This document shows positions 26,434-35,729 of a DNA stretch of 64,000 nt, piece after piece. Position numbers and translations under genes: made by a program. The notes under the pieces were generated by a model, which saw only the letters and a program-made list of their open reading frames with translations, ran no database searches and had not been told where the DNA came from. The stretch is from Leptotrichia sp. oral taxon 847 (lineage in GTDB: Bacteria; Fusobacteriota; Fusobacteriia; Fusobacteriales; Leptotrichiaceae): the NCBI RefSeq assembly GCF_001553645.1, contig NZ_CP014231.1, positions 868,001 to 932,000 of the forward strand, written 5' to 3'. How positions within the stretch are numbered: the stretch's first letter is position 1; every line of letters begins with the position of its first letter.

Positions 26434-27351
26434 TTAATAGAATACTTTTAATTTATTACTTAAAATTTTTATGTTCACATCTTGATTTTCTCCTTTTTCA
26501 CCATCAACACTAACTCCTATTTTTTCTTTAAATTTTTTTATTTTACAACTTTTTGCTTGTAAAATTCTCACATAGTCGTTATTCACCAAATTATTATTTA
26601 ACAAATCAAAAAATATTTTCGAAATATCAACTGGATTTTCGATATTCTTCACAATCACAATGTGCAAAAATCCATCGTTTATATCCGCATCATAAATTAT
26701 ATCATCAAATCCAGCGACACTTTTTCCATTTAAAATGACAAATAAAATTGCTTTTTCCTCAATTTCTTCCCATTTCTCATTTTTTTCATCGGCGAAAATT
26801 TTCATCTTTAAATCAAATTTTTTTATATTCGTCAATTCCGTCAAACCATTTAAATAATAGGCAACTTTTCCAATTGTCTTTTTCAAATTTTTATCTGTGC
26901 TGTAAGAGATTTTTGAAAAAAGTCCACTTGCATATGATGATAAAAAAATTTTTTGTTCATTGATTAATCCAAAATCGACATTTTTTGGATCTTTTTTTAA
27001 AATATTAGAAATCCAGTCCCCTATGTTATTTCCTAAATTTAAGGATTTTCCAAAGTCATTTGAAGTTCCAGTTGGGAAAATAGCAACTTTTGGAAATGTT
27101 ATATTTTGCACATAAATTTCACTTAGTATTCGACTGAGCGTTCCATCTCCACCCGATAAAATCAAAATATCATATTTTTCACTTTTTAAAATATCACAAA
27201 ATTTGTCATAACTTTTATTTATACTGTAAAAAGTTACTATAATTCCCTTTTCTAAAAGTTTTCTTACTATCAAATCAAAATTATTCAAAATCACATTTGA
27301 ATTTCTGGATTTCGGATTGTATATTAAAAGCGCCTTTTTTAACTCTTTCAT
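26434..27351 (-). CDS. Diacylglycerol-kinase-like lipid kinase (YegS/DgkB family)
   Basis: A 305-residue protein with the DAGK catalytic signatures: NPKSRNS near the N-terminus, ILSGGDGTLSRILSE (ATP-binding GGDGT), FPTGTSNDFGKSL, and a C-terminal beta domain with GVSVDGEKGE. Family members phosphorylate diacylglycerol or related lipids at the inner face of the membrane; the exact lipid is not predictable. It follows the M23 peptidase gene on the same strand with a 9-base gap, so the two are probably co-transcribed. Confidence 0.9.
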   Translation of the reverse strand: MKELKKALLIYNPKSRNSNVILNNFDLIVRKLLEKGIIVTFYSINKSYDKFCDILKSEKYDILILSGGDGTLSRILSEIYVQNITFPKVAIFPTGTSNDFGKSLNLGNNIGDWISNILKKDPKNVDFGLINEQKIFLSSYASGLFSKISYSTDKNLKKTIGKVAYYLNGLTELTNIKKFDLKMKIFADEKNEKWEEIEEKAILFVILNGKSVAGFDDIIYDADINDGFLHIVIVKNIENPVDISKIFFDLLNNNLVNNDYVRILQAKSCKIKKFKEKIGVSVDGEKGENQDVNIKILSNKLKVFY

Positions 27352-27360
27352 AATTTTTTT

Positions 27361-28266
27361 CTACTTTCTTTTTGAAATTTTTTGAGATTTTTTTCTATTT
27401 CTTTCTATTTTATGTTCTTCTAAATCTTTTAATTTTTTTTCTTCTTTTTCTTTGTTAAAAAATATACTCTTTGTTCTAAATCCTATGTCGTAACCTTTTG
27501 GTTCAAACCATTGCGTTTTACTTTTTTCCGTCTGGATTCTTTTTTCCTCTTTGGTCAATTTATTTCCATTTTTTATTTTAAAATACATTTCGGGATCGAC
27601 TCTGTTCATAAGTCCTCTTCCTCTCATTTCAAAAGCTATTTCAAAATGTAAATGTGGTGCGTGAGTTCCACTGGCATTTCCTGTCGTACCTGTTTTTGCT
27701 ATAACTTGCCCAGCTTTCACTTTATCCCCTATTTTTACTTTAACTTCACTCAAATGCGCATACCTTATGTATTTTATTGGCATCGAAGGATTGTAGTTAT
27801 CTCCGTAAAGTTCTTCTTTTGCACTTTCTTTTGGCTTATAATTTTTTCTTTTTATTTTTTCCAAATCATTTGGGTTCACTTCTAAATAAAAATTAAGTCC
27901 ATAACCTGTTTTATCGACATACAAATCAACAACTTTTCCGTCAGCAACTGCATATACGTCCGTACCTGGAGGTGCAAAAATGTCAACTCCTTGATGAACT
28001 CTTAGCCCATTACTCCGAACTTTTCCAAACTTTGACCAATCAGGATACTCTTCACCACGAAAATTATAATACGCAAGTTGTGGATTCTTTACTGGATTAA
28101 TTCTAAAAATATGATCGTCTTCCTCTTCAATATCGGCATTTTTTTTTGTATTTTTATTTACACCATTAAATATCAACATCAAAATCACAATTCCTAAAAC
28201 TGCAAGAGATGCTATTCCTACAATTATTCCTTTCTTCTTATCTTTTAAGCTTTTGTTATTATCCAT
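27361..28266 (-). CDS. Membrane-anchored M23 (LytM) metallopeptidase
   Basis: A 301-residue protein with an N-terminal TM anchor (GIIVGIASLAVLGIVILMLIF) and an M23 peptidase domain from about residue 85 to 235. The zinc ligands are visible in HQGVDIFAPPG (His and Asp) and APHLHFEI (HxH). An insertion of about 45 residues lies inside the domain before IKYIRYAHLSE. The C-terminal tail of about 60 residues is Lys/Glu-rich. It is an endopeptidase or regulator of peptidoglycan remodelling in the periplasm. It shares an operon with the lipid-kinase-like gene downstream. Confidence 0.9.
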   Translation of the reverse strand: MDNNKSLKDKKKGIIVGIASLAVLGIVILMLIFNGVNKNTKKNADIEEEDDHIFRINPVKNPQLAYYNFRGEEYPDWSKFGKVRSNGLRVHQGVDIFAPPGTDVYAVADGKVVDLYVDKTGYGLNFYLEVNPNDLEKIKRKNYKPKESAKEELYGDNYNPSMPIKYIRYAHLSEVKVKIGDKVKAGQVIAKTGTTGNASGTHAPHLHFEIAFEMRGRGLMNRVDPEMYFKIKNGNKLTKEEKRIQTEKSKTQWFEPKGYDIGFRTKSIFFNKEKEEKKLKDLEEHKIERNRKKSQKISKRK

Positions 28267-28296
28267 AAATCAATTTAATTCTTTTCTCCTCAATAT

Positions 28297-30297
28297 TTAA
28301 AATGCGGCATTAAAGCCTAATTTTACAGCACTGTTTTTACTATCTTGCAACTCATAAGACAATTTTACTCCAAAATTGTCTGCAATATTATATTTTAAAC
28401 CAGCTTCAGCATTTACTACGCCTCTTGAATAAGTTAACGGTGCAAGTTCATATCTTGTTAAATGTTCTCTTTCTCTGTGATAAGATTTTTTAGAAAATCT
28501 ATGTTCATATTCCACATTACCAAATAAATCAACTTTTCCAAGTGATGTTTCACCATAAATACCAACTGTTCCATTTGGTGAAGTTGTTGAGGTACCTGAG
28601 AAATTAAGTTTATCAATATCACCTTCTTTTACTTTCGTCAATCCAAGTCCAACATATGGTTTTATATAACCGTTACCAAATAAAAATTTGTACCCCAATT
28701 TTGTTGAAAAATCTAAAATTTTTGACTTAAATTCAGCATCACTTATAGCTCCAAGTGTTTTACTTGTCTCAAATTTATGTTTGTTTGCCGAATAAATTAA
28801 ACTTCCCATTAAATCAATATTATCATTAAAATCATATTTCCCATTTAATCCAAGTTGATATGATTTAATTTTTTCTTTTACATCTTCAAATTTTTCTTTG
28901 TAATAAACATTGGAAGTATCATATCCAAAAGTTGTTCCCAAAGTAAACTTTCCAAAATCTTTTGAACCGTTAAGTAAAATTCCATCACTATCTGAATTAT
29001 ATTTCACATTGCTTTCCTTATCACTGTATTTTCCGCCATTATTTCCTAAATATTGTATGTCTAATTTATATTGACCATCTTTTGTCTTTTCAAGATTTTT
29101 TAGCGTTGTATTTCTTGCCGACCTTGTCAAATCTAAATCAACTTTTGAACGAGGCATTTCAACGGTAACTTTTTCCGCCGCCTGATTTTCAGGTGAAAAT
29201 AAAGTTCCTGTTTTTGGAGTAAAGTTATTAATTGTCATCATCAGATCTTCAAAATATGTAGGTAAGTCATCATACCCGTTGGGATAAGCATTCGTATCTG
29301 AAGTAATAAACAAATTTCCTGCATTACGTTCACGAGATAATTTTATAATTTCTTCATATTGTTCTGGCGTTGCATTATAAATTACATGTAAAATATGATT
29401 GGAATTTGCAGGATCCTTTTCAAATTCGGATGTTCTAGCACGATAATTATTCAAATATTCCGTTGCACTAACTTCCTGAGTCATCCAAATATCAGCATAA
29501 GGTGCGATTCCATCTCTAATTCCCCATCCATTATTTGCAATAACGGTCATTTCTGGATATTTAGACTTTATATAATTATAAATTTTAGCCATATAATCAA
29601 TTTGTGCCTGAGTCGCTCCTCCTTCAATTTCATCGATAAAATATCCCGCTATATTTTCTCTTCCATAAAAATTGACAAAATTATCAATATCACCATAAAC
29701 TAAATCAAGATTTCTAGTAGAACCATGTGTATATGTATATCCTATATTTTTTATTCCTGCCGCTTTATTTCTCGCTATCTGTTCCATATCTTCATCTCTT
29801 TTAACCAAATATTGCTGATGAGGATCTCCAGACGGTGCAGCTTTATATGAACCAAAAGCTACATAAGGGATTAATCCGCCTCCAACATCTGTGATTCCTT
29901 TCCAAAAAGAAGCATTGACACCACTCTTTCCAGTCCATCGAAAAGCAGGCATAACAACTTGTTGGCTTTTTATAGTTTTATTGTCAAAATCCTTATGTTT
30001 TTTTGAAAATCCTTCTTTAAATTCTAAATTAATCTGTATTTTATCAGGATCATTATAATTTTCTTTTTTAGAATTAAAATTAGTATTCCGCTTAAAATTA
30101 TATCTTTCTGAAATAGAATCATCCGAAATTAATTCTTTTGAACTATTTCTCATATCTAAATTTTCAGCAATCTCATTTTTATTTTCTGATATTTTTACCA
30201 AATTATCTGTATCATCTATAGAATTTGTATTTCCATAACTTATTCCCGCAATTCCCGCTACAAAGCATGGAATTATCCTTTTTAATTGCTTTTTCAC
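28297..30297 (-). CDS. Autotransporter with Spherulin-4-type (GH114-like) passenger
   Basis: A 666-residue type V secretion protein. The signal peptide is about 22 residues (MKKQLKRIIPCFVAGIAGISYG) and a low-complexity stretch runs to about 105. A Spherulation-specific family 4 domain spans about 110-360, with MPAFRWTGKSG, GYFIDEIEGG and IANNGWGIRDG. A linker leads to a C-terminal outer-membrane beta barrel from about 400 to 666, ending in Phe (LKLGFNAAF). Spherulin-4/GH114-like domains are linked to galactosaminoglycan hydrolysis, so a surface-attached glycosidase acting on biofilm or host-microbe polysaccharide is plausible. Substrate and activity are inference. Confidence 0.85.
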   Translation of the reverse strand: MKKQLKRIIPCFVAGIAGISYGNTNSIDDTDNLVKISENKNEIAENLDMRNSSKELISDDSISERYNFKRNTNFNSKKENYNDPDKIQINLEFKEGFSKKHKDFDNKTIKSQQVVMPAFRWTGKSGVNASFWKGITDVGGGLIPYVAFGSYKAAPSGDPHQQYLVKRDEDMEQIARNKAAGIKNIGYTYTHGSTRNLDLVYGDIDNFVNFYGRENIAGYFIDEIEGGATQAQIDYMAKIYNYIKSKYPEMTVIANNGWGIRDGIAPYADIWMTQEVSATEYLNNYRARTSEFEKDPANSNHILHVIYNATPEQYEEIIKLSRERNAGNLFITSDTNAYPNGYDDLPTYFEDLMMTINNFTPKTGTLFSPENQAAEKVTVEMPRSKVDLDLTRSARNTTLKNLEKTKDGQYKLDIQYLGNNGGKYSDKESNVKYNSDSDGILLNGSKDFGKFTLGTTFGYDTSNVYYKEKFEDVKEKIKSYQLGLNGKYDFNDNIDLMGSLIYSANKHKFETSKTLGAISDAEFKSKILDFSTKLGYKFLFGNGYIKPYVGLGLTKVKEGDIDKLNFSGTSTTSPNGTVGIYGETSLGKVDLFGNVEYEHRFSKKSYHREREHLTRYELAPLTYSRGVVNAEAGLKYNIADNFGVKLSYELQDSKNSAVKLGFNAAF

Positions 30298-30667
30298 ATT
30301 TAATTCTCCTCCTTTTTGTATAATTTTTTTATCTTAAAATTTTTTCAATTATAATATAACATAAATTTTATAAAAAATGAATATTTTTAATTTGGATAAC
30401 GTAAAAATTTTAGGAAAAAATTTTACTTTCAAATTTTTTTCCTTTTTTACTAAAATAAAAAGTTAACACTGTAATTATTTTTTTATCTATAAATTACTCA
30501 ATAAATTTAGCATAATTTTCAATTCTTTTTAAAATACTGGCAACTCAAAAGATTTTTTAAGGAAAAAAACAAAATTTTGACAAAAATATAGTGTATAATA
30601 TGAAAAAATGAATTAACAATAACAAACTGTTTAAATATAAAATATTTAAAGAATAGGAGGTATCGTT
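30298..30667. other. Divergent intergenic region, 370 bases
   Basis: A+T-rich spacer between the minus-strand autotransporter and the plus-strand envelope genes. TTGACA (30577-30582) and TATAAT (30594-30599) occur on the plus strand but only 11 bases apart, too close for a standard promoter. A TATATTATAAT-like -10 candidate lies near 30345 on the minus strand without a clear -35 box. I see no further gene or repeat. Confidence 0.4.
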
Positions 30668-31216
30668 ATGAAAATAAAAACTTTAGGAAATATAGTACTT
30701 GGAGCTTTGATTCTATTAGTTGGATTTGTGATATTGACAGAAAGTAAGGATAATCATATTGATATAAAAATTTCAAATAAAGGAAATTTAAATGTAAATA
30801 ATGTAAAAAATGTAACAGCAGTAACTGAAAAAAAAGGTTCTGGAAAAAAAGTAAAAGCTGTAATTATTGAATTTAACAAGTCAATAAAAAATGAGAAATT
30901 ACCAAAAAATGCAGTTAAAGTAACTCAAAAAAATATTTCTAAAAAAAATACGGAAGATAAAATTGACGAACCAATAGTAAATACAACAGAAACAAAAATA
31001 GACAGAGAAGTTTCTAAGATATATATAAGTGATAAGATGGATGAAAATACAAAAGCAAAAAATGGAAAATACTTGTATTTAGAGTTGGCTGAAGATAAAA
31101 ATTCTGATGACAAAATGTCTCAAAATGATACAGAAGATTTAAAAATATCAGTTTCACAAAACAAAAAAAATTATTTTACAAATACAAAAAGTTTCAATGT
31201 AAGCAGTAAATCATAA
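30668..31216 (+). CDS. Unknown membrane-anchored protein, 182 aa
   Basis: A short basic N-terminus and one hydrophobic helix (LGNIVLGALILLVGFVILT) are followed by a 155-residue hydrophilic domain rich in Lys, Asn, Asp and Thr, probably outside the cytoplasm and partly disordered. I recognise no family. The ribosome site AATAGGAGGTATCGTTATG is strong. A DUF4300-like lipoprotein gene follows 32 bases later on the same strand, so the two are probably one operon. Confidence 0.7.
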   Translation: MKIKTLGNIVLGALILLVGFVILTESKDNHIDIKISNKGNLNVNNVKNVTAVTEKKGSGKKVKAVIIEFNKSIKNEKLPKNAVKVTQKNISKKNTEDKIDEPIVNTTETKIDREVSKIYISDKMDENTKAKNGKYLYLELAEDKNSDDKMSQNDTEDLKISVSQNKKNYFTNTKSFNVSSKS

Positions 31217-31248
31217 AGTAAAAAAATATTTATTAAAATGGTGATTAA

Positions 31249-32214
31249 ATGAAAAATAAAAAGATGTTATTAATTTTTGCAGTAGTTATATCTATGTTAA
31301 ATTGTTCCAATGAAAATATTAGCAAAAACAACAATATGAAAAAACAAAATACTGCTGAAAATACAAAAATAATAAAAAATTCAAAATTGAAAAAAGAAGA
31401 CTTAAAAAGTATTGATTATTCAAATATGGCAGACAAGGATGTGCAAAAGCAGATTAGAGAAAGTTTAGAAAATTCAAAAGTTAATTCTAGTAATATAGAT
31501 CTATTTTTTAAAAGCGTAAATTACTACAATGAAACGACTGAAAATAAAGGATTAATAAAAAAAGGATTTATTAATTCTAAAAACATAAATCCAACTTACG
31601 ATGAAGCAGCTATACAGCAAATTTGGGATAAAAAGAATAAAAATTTTCCAGGATTTAACTGTAGAATAACAGCGTTTACATTGATGAAGGATTATATAAA
31701 AATGGAAAAACCAGCTGTAAATGCCGGGGAAATGCTTTTTATGGACCTGGAATCGCTGAAAAATACGCCATTTGAGTTATTTTCTCAAAATGAAAAAGAG
31801 AAATTTGTCAATTTATTTTCAGAAATTCCGACAAAGGCGACCAAAGATGTGAAAGTTCATGTTGAAAATGTGAAATATATCTGGAAAAAGCGAGGAATCA
31901 AATTTGATAAAAATAGTAAAATATCAATGATTTCTGTATTTTTTCATTTTAATGATGATCCCAAGGAAAATATTCTGTTTATAGGACACGTTGGAATTTT
32001 AGTTCCTCAAAAAGATGGAAAGTTATTGTTTATTGAAAAGTTGGCATTTCAACAACCTTATCAGGTGTTAAAGTTTAATAATCGATTGGAACTGAACGAT
32101 TATTTAATGAATAAATACGATACTGCATGGGGACAGCCTGTCGCTAAGCCATTTATTATGGAAAATGATGAATTGCTAAAAGAATACAGAGCTAATCCCA
32201 ACAATAAAAATTAG
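31249..32214 (+). CDS. DUF4300-like putative lipoprotein
   Basis: A 321-residue protein with a signal sequence ending in MLNCSNE, an imperfect lipobox whose Cys would be lipidated. An Asn/Lys-rich spacer is followed by a domain that resembles DUF4300 (DYSNMADKDVQKQIRESL, then NCRITAFTLMKDYI, and HVGILVPQKDGKLLFIEKLAFQQPYQ). The conserved Cys, His and Gln recall a papain-like layout, but I do not claim peptidase activity. It follows the membrane-anchored unknown gene at 30668. A terminator hairpin follows at 32257-32294. Confidence 0.7.
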   Translation: MKNKKMLLIFAVVISMLNCSNENISKNNNMKKQNTAENTKIIKNSKLKKEDLKSIDYSNMADKDVQKQIRESLENSKVNSSNIDLFFKSVNYYNETTENKGLIKKGFINSKNINPTYDEAAIQQIWDKKNKNFPGFNCRITAFTLMKDYIKMEKPAVNAGEMLFMDLESLKNTPFELFSQNEKEKFVNLFSEIPTKATKDVKVHVENVKYIWKKRGIKFDKNSKISMISVFFHFNDDPKENILFIGHVGILVPQKDGKLLFIEKLAFQQPYQVLKFNNRLELNDYLMNKYDTAWGQPVAKPFIMENDELLKEYRANPNNKN

Positions 32215-32256
32215 TAATTTTTAAAAACTTATAAGTAATATTAATATTTCCTAAAA

Positions 32257-32296
32257 AAAAGAGGTTGTTTCATAATTATGAGATAACCTCTTTAAA
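32257..32296. terminator. Bidirectional terminator between convergent genes
   Basis: AAAGAGGTTGTTTCATAA pairs with TTATGAGATAACCTCTTT, flanked by an A run on the left and TTTAAAATTTTT on the right. It serves both the DUF4300-like gene (plus) and the MetE-like gene (minus). It shares a TTTCATAA/TTATGAGATA core with the terminator at 16943-16988. Confidence 0.85.
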
Positions 32297-32310
32297 ATTT
32301 TTATATTCTA

Positions 32311-33465
32311 TTAATTTTTCCCCCAAACTTCATCCGCAACTTCCTTGATAAATCTAAGTTTTGCCCATTGCTGTTCTTCCGTAAGATGATTTCCCTCCTC
32401 TGTTGAAGCAAATCCACATTGTGGACTCAAATAAAGTCTATCTAGCGGAACATATTTTGAAGCTTCTTTTATACGGGCAATTACAGCCTCTTTTTCCTCC
32501 AAAGTTGGATTTTTAGAAGTTATAAGTCCCAATACAACTTTTTTATCCCCAGAAACTTTTGCAAGTGATTCAAAAGTTCCTGCTCTTTCTGTATCAAATT
32601 CCAAATAATAAGCATTTACATCTTCTTTTCCAAAAAGTTCATCCGCAATTTTGTCATATCCACCTTGTCCAAACCAAGTAGAAGAATAATTTCCACGACA
32701 AACGTGCGTATTAATTACCAAATCTTCTGGATTATTTTGAAATACCCTGTTATTTATATTCAAGAATTTTTCTGCAAATTCACGTCTGATAACTTCCTTA
32801 TCCCTATCACTTTTTTCAATAAACGAAGCAATAAAATCATCATCTACAAGACATCCCCAAGTACAGTCATCAATTTGCAAAGTTCTAAGCCCTTCGTTAT
32901 ACAAATCATTTATTACCGTTTTGTAAGCATTCACAATATCATCTTCCAATCCTTTAAAATCAGGATAAACTTCAAGAAGTGCCTTGACATGCTTATCTTC
33001 CCTTACTAATTCCGCATAAAACTGTGATGGAGCTGGTATTGTAAATCTGGCTTCCACACCTTTTTTATCCTTTACCAAATCTCGCAAAAATGTAAAATGT
33101 TTTACAAATGGATGATTTTCCCCACTAAATTTTCCAGTAACAATCGCACTATCATCACGAGTTACAACTCCATTAAATTCATATCCCTTATCAGCGTGAA
33201 TATGCCCAATTCCATTGAATCCCCAGAAAAAGTCCAAATGCCAGTAACTACGTCTAAACTCTCCATCAGTAACACTTGTATATCCTAGCTCAATTTGCTT
33301 ATCCACAATTTTTTTAATTTCTTCATTCTCAATTTTTGTCAATTCTTCCCTGTCAATTTTCCCTTTTTCAAAATCATTTCTAGCTTTCTTCAATCTTTCA
33401 GGTCTTAAAAAACTTCCTACTACGTCATGTCTATGAGGTGCATTTATTGTACACATATTTATCAA
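32311..33465 (-). CDS. MetE C-terminal-like cobalamin-independent methyltransferase (YxjG/YxjH type)
   Basis: A 384-residue protein corresponding to the catalytic C-terminal half of cobalamin-independent methionine synthase. The N-terminus has PHRHDVVGSFLRP, and the middle carries LQIDDCTWG. The zinc ligands are in NTHVCRGNY (His, Cys) and PQCGFAS (Cys). Stand-alone versions like Bacillus YxjG/YxjH transfer methyl groups to homocysteine from an unsettled donor. No methionine-cycle gene or SAM riboswitch is seen around it; it stands alone behind its own spacer. Confidence 0.88.
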   Translation of the reverse strand: MINMCTINAPHRHDVVGSFLRPERLKKARNDFEKGKIDREELTKIENEEIKKIVDKQIELGYTSVTDGEFRRSYWHLDFFWGFNGIGHIHADKGYEFNGVVTRDDSAIVTGKFSGENHPFVKHFTFLRDLVKDKKGVEARFTIPAPSQFYAELVREDKHVKALLEVYPDFKGLEDDIVNAYKTVINDLYNEGLRTLQIDDCTWGCLVDDDFIASFIEKSDRDKEVIRREFAEKFLNINNRVFQNNPEDLVINTHVCRGNYSSTWFGQGGYDKIADELFGKEDVNAYYLEFDTERAGTFESLAKVSGDKKVVLGLITSKNPTLEEKEAVIARIKEASKYVPLDRLYLSPQCGFASTEEGNHLTEEQQWAKLRFIKEVADEVWGKN

Positions 33466-33632
33466 CTCCTTAATTTATATTATTTAAAAAATAAAATTTT
33501 ATTTTAAATCATTTTGTTATCTTTTATGAAGTTATTATATACAAATATGCGTACTCTGTAAAATACATTTATTTTTTAGTTTGTTATAACTATTAGTTAT
33601 GGAAGATTTCATAATATATTTGAATAAATCTA

Positions 33633-33747
33633 ATACTAAACCCCATTTGAATAACGAATACATTATAAATCTTTTTAGCAGATTAAACCTAATATTTATT
33701 TTCAAATAATTAAAACAAATATTCGCTTTTTAAATGGGAGATAGTAT
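33633..33747. repeat. Short inverted-repeat element (MITE-like), 115 bases
   Basis: The arm ATACTAAACCCCATTTGAAT... (33633-33660) and the reverse complement of the right end (33718-33747) share ATACTA, CCCATTT and CGAATA with about 20 of 28 matches. The centre is A+T-rich with no gene. It lies in the 401-base gap between the transketolase terminator and the MetE-like gene. The size and terminal repeats suggest a non-autonomous insertion element; no clean target duplication is visible. Confidence 0.55.
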
Positions 33748-33797
33748 AAATTTATAAAAATGTCTTTAAAAACTCTATCAACTAAAGATTGGAATAA

Positions 33798-33850
33798 AAA
33801 AATATCGACTCGTTAGTAAATTTCAACTCGATAAATCGATATTTTTTATT
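33798..33850 (-). terminator. Terminator of the PTS-transketolase operon
   Basis: AAAAATATCGA pairs with TCGATATTTTT across a loop of about 25 bases that also contains the repeat ACTCG. It lies directly after the stop of the transketolase C-terminal subunit at 33867. Confidence 0.75.
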
Positions 33851-33866
33851 TTAATTAAAATAAATT

Positions 33867-34829
33867 TTAATCTTTCAGTAATTCCATCGCTGCTCCATAA
33901 ATATGCTCCGCAGTCAATTCATACTCATTCATCAGAAAGTCTAATGTTCCAACTTGCCCAAATCTTTCCTTTATTCCAATTCTTCTTAATTTTGCATTTC
34001 CAGCTTCAGCAATTATCTCGGCAACTGCACTTCCTAAACCATTGTGAATGCTATGATTTTCACAAGTTACTATTTTCCCTGTTTTTTGTATATATTTTTT
34101 GATTAATTCCTTGTCTATTGGATTTAAAGTGAACATATCTATTACAGCAACACTTATTTTTTCTTTTTCTAACTTTTCTGCTGCTTTCAAGGCTTCCGCT
34201 ACCATAATTCCATTAGCAATTAAAGTAATATCAGCCCCATCTTTTAACAAATTTCCTTTTCCAATTTCAAACGTTGAGCCTTTTTCATAAATTGTTGCTG
34301 CATTTTTTCTAATTGTTCTAATCCAGTAGAAACCATCTTTTGTGGCGATTTGTTCGAGAATATTTTCAAACATTACAGCATCTGTCATTTCCATCACAAC
34401 AGTATCAGCAAGACCTCTCATAATTCCCATATCTTCAAAGGACATGTGAGTTCCTCCATTATGGGCGGAAGTTACTCCAGCGTCAGAGGCAATTACTTTT
34501 ATGTTGTTTTTTTGATATGCTCCAGACATAAAGAGCTGATCAAAGCATCTTCGGCTTGCAAAAGCTGTAAAAGTGTGTGCAAATGGATATTTTCCAGCGA
34601 TAGACATTCCAGCCGCAATACCTATCATATTTGCTTCCATTATTCCACAATTTATTACTCTTTCAGGATACTCTTTCTGTACTTTGTCCGTTGTAATTGC
34701 GTTCATTAAATCAGCTTCAAGAGCTACAATTTCATTGTGTTTTCCCATTAATTCACCAAGTTTGGAAGAATAAACTTTTCTCATTTCTATTTCATCTTTT
34801 TTTGGAGTTCCGTTATAAATTTTTATCAT
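33867..34829 (-). CDS. Transketolase, C-terminal subunit
   Basis: A 320-residue subunit carrying the pyrimidine-binding and C-terminal domains of a split transketolase. GIMEANMIGIAAGMSIAGKYPFAHTFTAF contains the conserved Glu that activates thiamine diphosphate, and IASDAGVTSAHNGGTHMSFEDMG is a family hallmark. It starts directly after the TAA of the N-terminal subunit, so the two are translationally coupled. It moves two-carbon units between sugar phosphates. Together with the ascorbate-type PTS upstream it suggests catabolism of an imported sugar through a keto-sugar phosphate. Confidence 0.93.
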   Translation of the reverse strand: MIKIYNGTPKKDEIEMRKVYSSKLGELMGKHNEIVALEADLMNAITTDKVQKEYPERVINCGIMEANMIGIAAGMSIAGKYPFAHTFTAFASRRCFDQLFMSGAYQKNNIKVIASDAGVTSAHNGGTHMSFEDMGIMRGLADTVVMEMTDAVMFENILEQIATKDGFYWIRTIRKNAATIYEKGSTFEIGKGNLLKDGADITLIANGIMVAEALKAAEKLEKEKISVAVIDMFTLNPIDKELIKKYIQKTGKIVTCENHSIHNGLGSAVAEIIAEAGNAKLRRIGIKERFGQVGTLDFLMNEYELTAEHIYGAAMELLKD

Positions 34830-35705
34830 TTATTCCACCTCGCTTTCCAAATCCTTTATAGCCCTTTCAATTTCCTGCTTTAGTTCATCAGTTAATCTTA
34901 GATGATGAGAATTTTTCATTTTTTCGATGTATTCGACACCTTGCCCTTTTATAGTGTCAAGTATTACAAATAGTGGTTTTTCATTGCTTTTACGAGGCAC
35001 TTTCAAAATATCATACATTTTTTCAATATCATTTCCTTTTACAGTAACAGTATCAAAGCCGAATGCTTTCATTTTTTCTTCAAAAGAGAATGGTTTTATT
35101 ATTTCATCTAAAGCACCGTCCAACTGTTTTTTGTTGTAATCGAGGAAGACAGTTAAATTATTTAAGTTATGGTGAGCGATAAACTGAAATGCCTCCCAGC
35201 ACTGCCCTTCATTTATTTCTCCGTCTCCAATAATACAGAAAACCCTGTTATTTTTTTTGTCTATTTGCAGAGCTTTTGCAATTCCTGTGGCAATTGAGAT
35301 TCCTTGCCCTAGAGAACCTGTTGTTGCATCAATTCCTTTTGTTTTAAGTCTATCTGGATGGCTTGGCAAATTTGTTCCATTCTGATTTAATGTGTAAATT
35401 TCTTCAAGCGGGAAAAAATCTTTTAAAGCTAAAGTTGTGTACAATGCAGGGCCTGCATGCCCTTTTGACAGCACAAAGTAATCTCTTTCTTCCCAATGTG
35501 GATTTTTAGCATCAACATTCATAATGCCACCATACAGTACTGCCAATATCTCAACGATTGATAAACTTCCACCATAATGCCCAAAGCCTAGATTAGTAAG
35601 GGATTTTAATGTGTTTATTCTAATATTGGCAGCCAATTTTTTCATTTCTTTCACTTTTTCATTATAATCACTATTCATTTTTGGCTCCTTCCAAATGATA
35701 GTCAA
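34830..35705 (-). CDS. Transketolase, N-terminal subunit
   Basis: A 291-residue subunit with the thiamine-diphosphate-binding domain. FGHYGGSLSIVEILAVLYGG and SKGHAGPALYTTLAL carry conserved substrate-side His residues, and GDGEINEGQCWEAFQF...LDYNKKQLDG is the Mg/ThDP motif. It partners with the next gene. The start used is at 35705; a second ATG eleven codons later (MNSDYNE) has AAGGAGCC upstream and may be the real start, so the first residues are uncertain. It lies 24 bases behind the PTS IIC gene. Confidence 0.93.
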   Translation of the reverse strand: MTIIWKEPKMNSDYNEKVKEMKKLAANIRINTLKSLTNLGFGHYGGSLSIVEILAVLYGGIMNVDAKNPHWEERDYFVLSKGHAGPALYTTLALKDFFPLEEIYTLNQNGTNLPSHPDRLKTKGIDATTGSLGQGISIATGIAKALQIDKKNNRVFCIIGDGEINEGQCWEAFQFIAHHNLNNLTVFLDYNKKQLDGALDEIIKPFSFEEKMKAFGFDTVTVKGNDIEKMYDILKVPRKSNEKPLFVILDTIKGQGVEYIEKMKNSHHLRLTDELKQEIERAIKDLESEVE

Positions 35706-35729
35706 TTGTTATTTAGTTTTAACAATGAT

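Noticed and set aside
33466-33866. SAM riboswitch (S-box) before the MetE-like gene
   Set aside because: The conserved S-box stems and GA-rich core are not present; the spacer holds a terminator and an inverted-repeat element instead.
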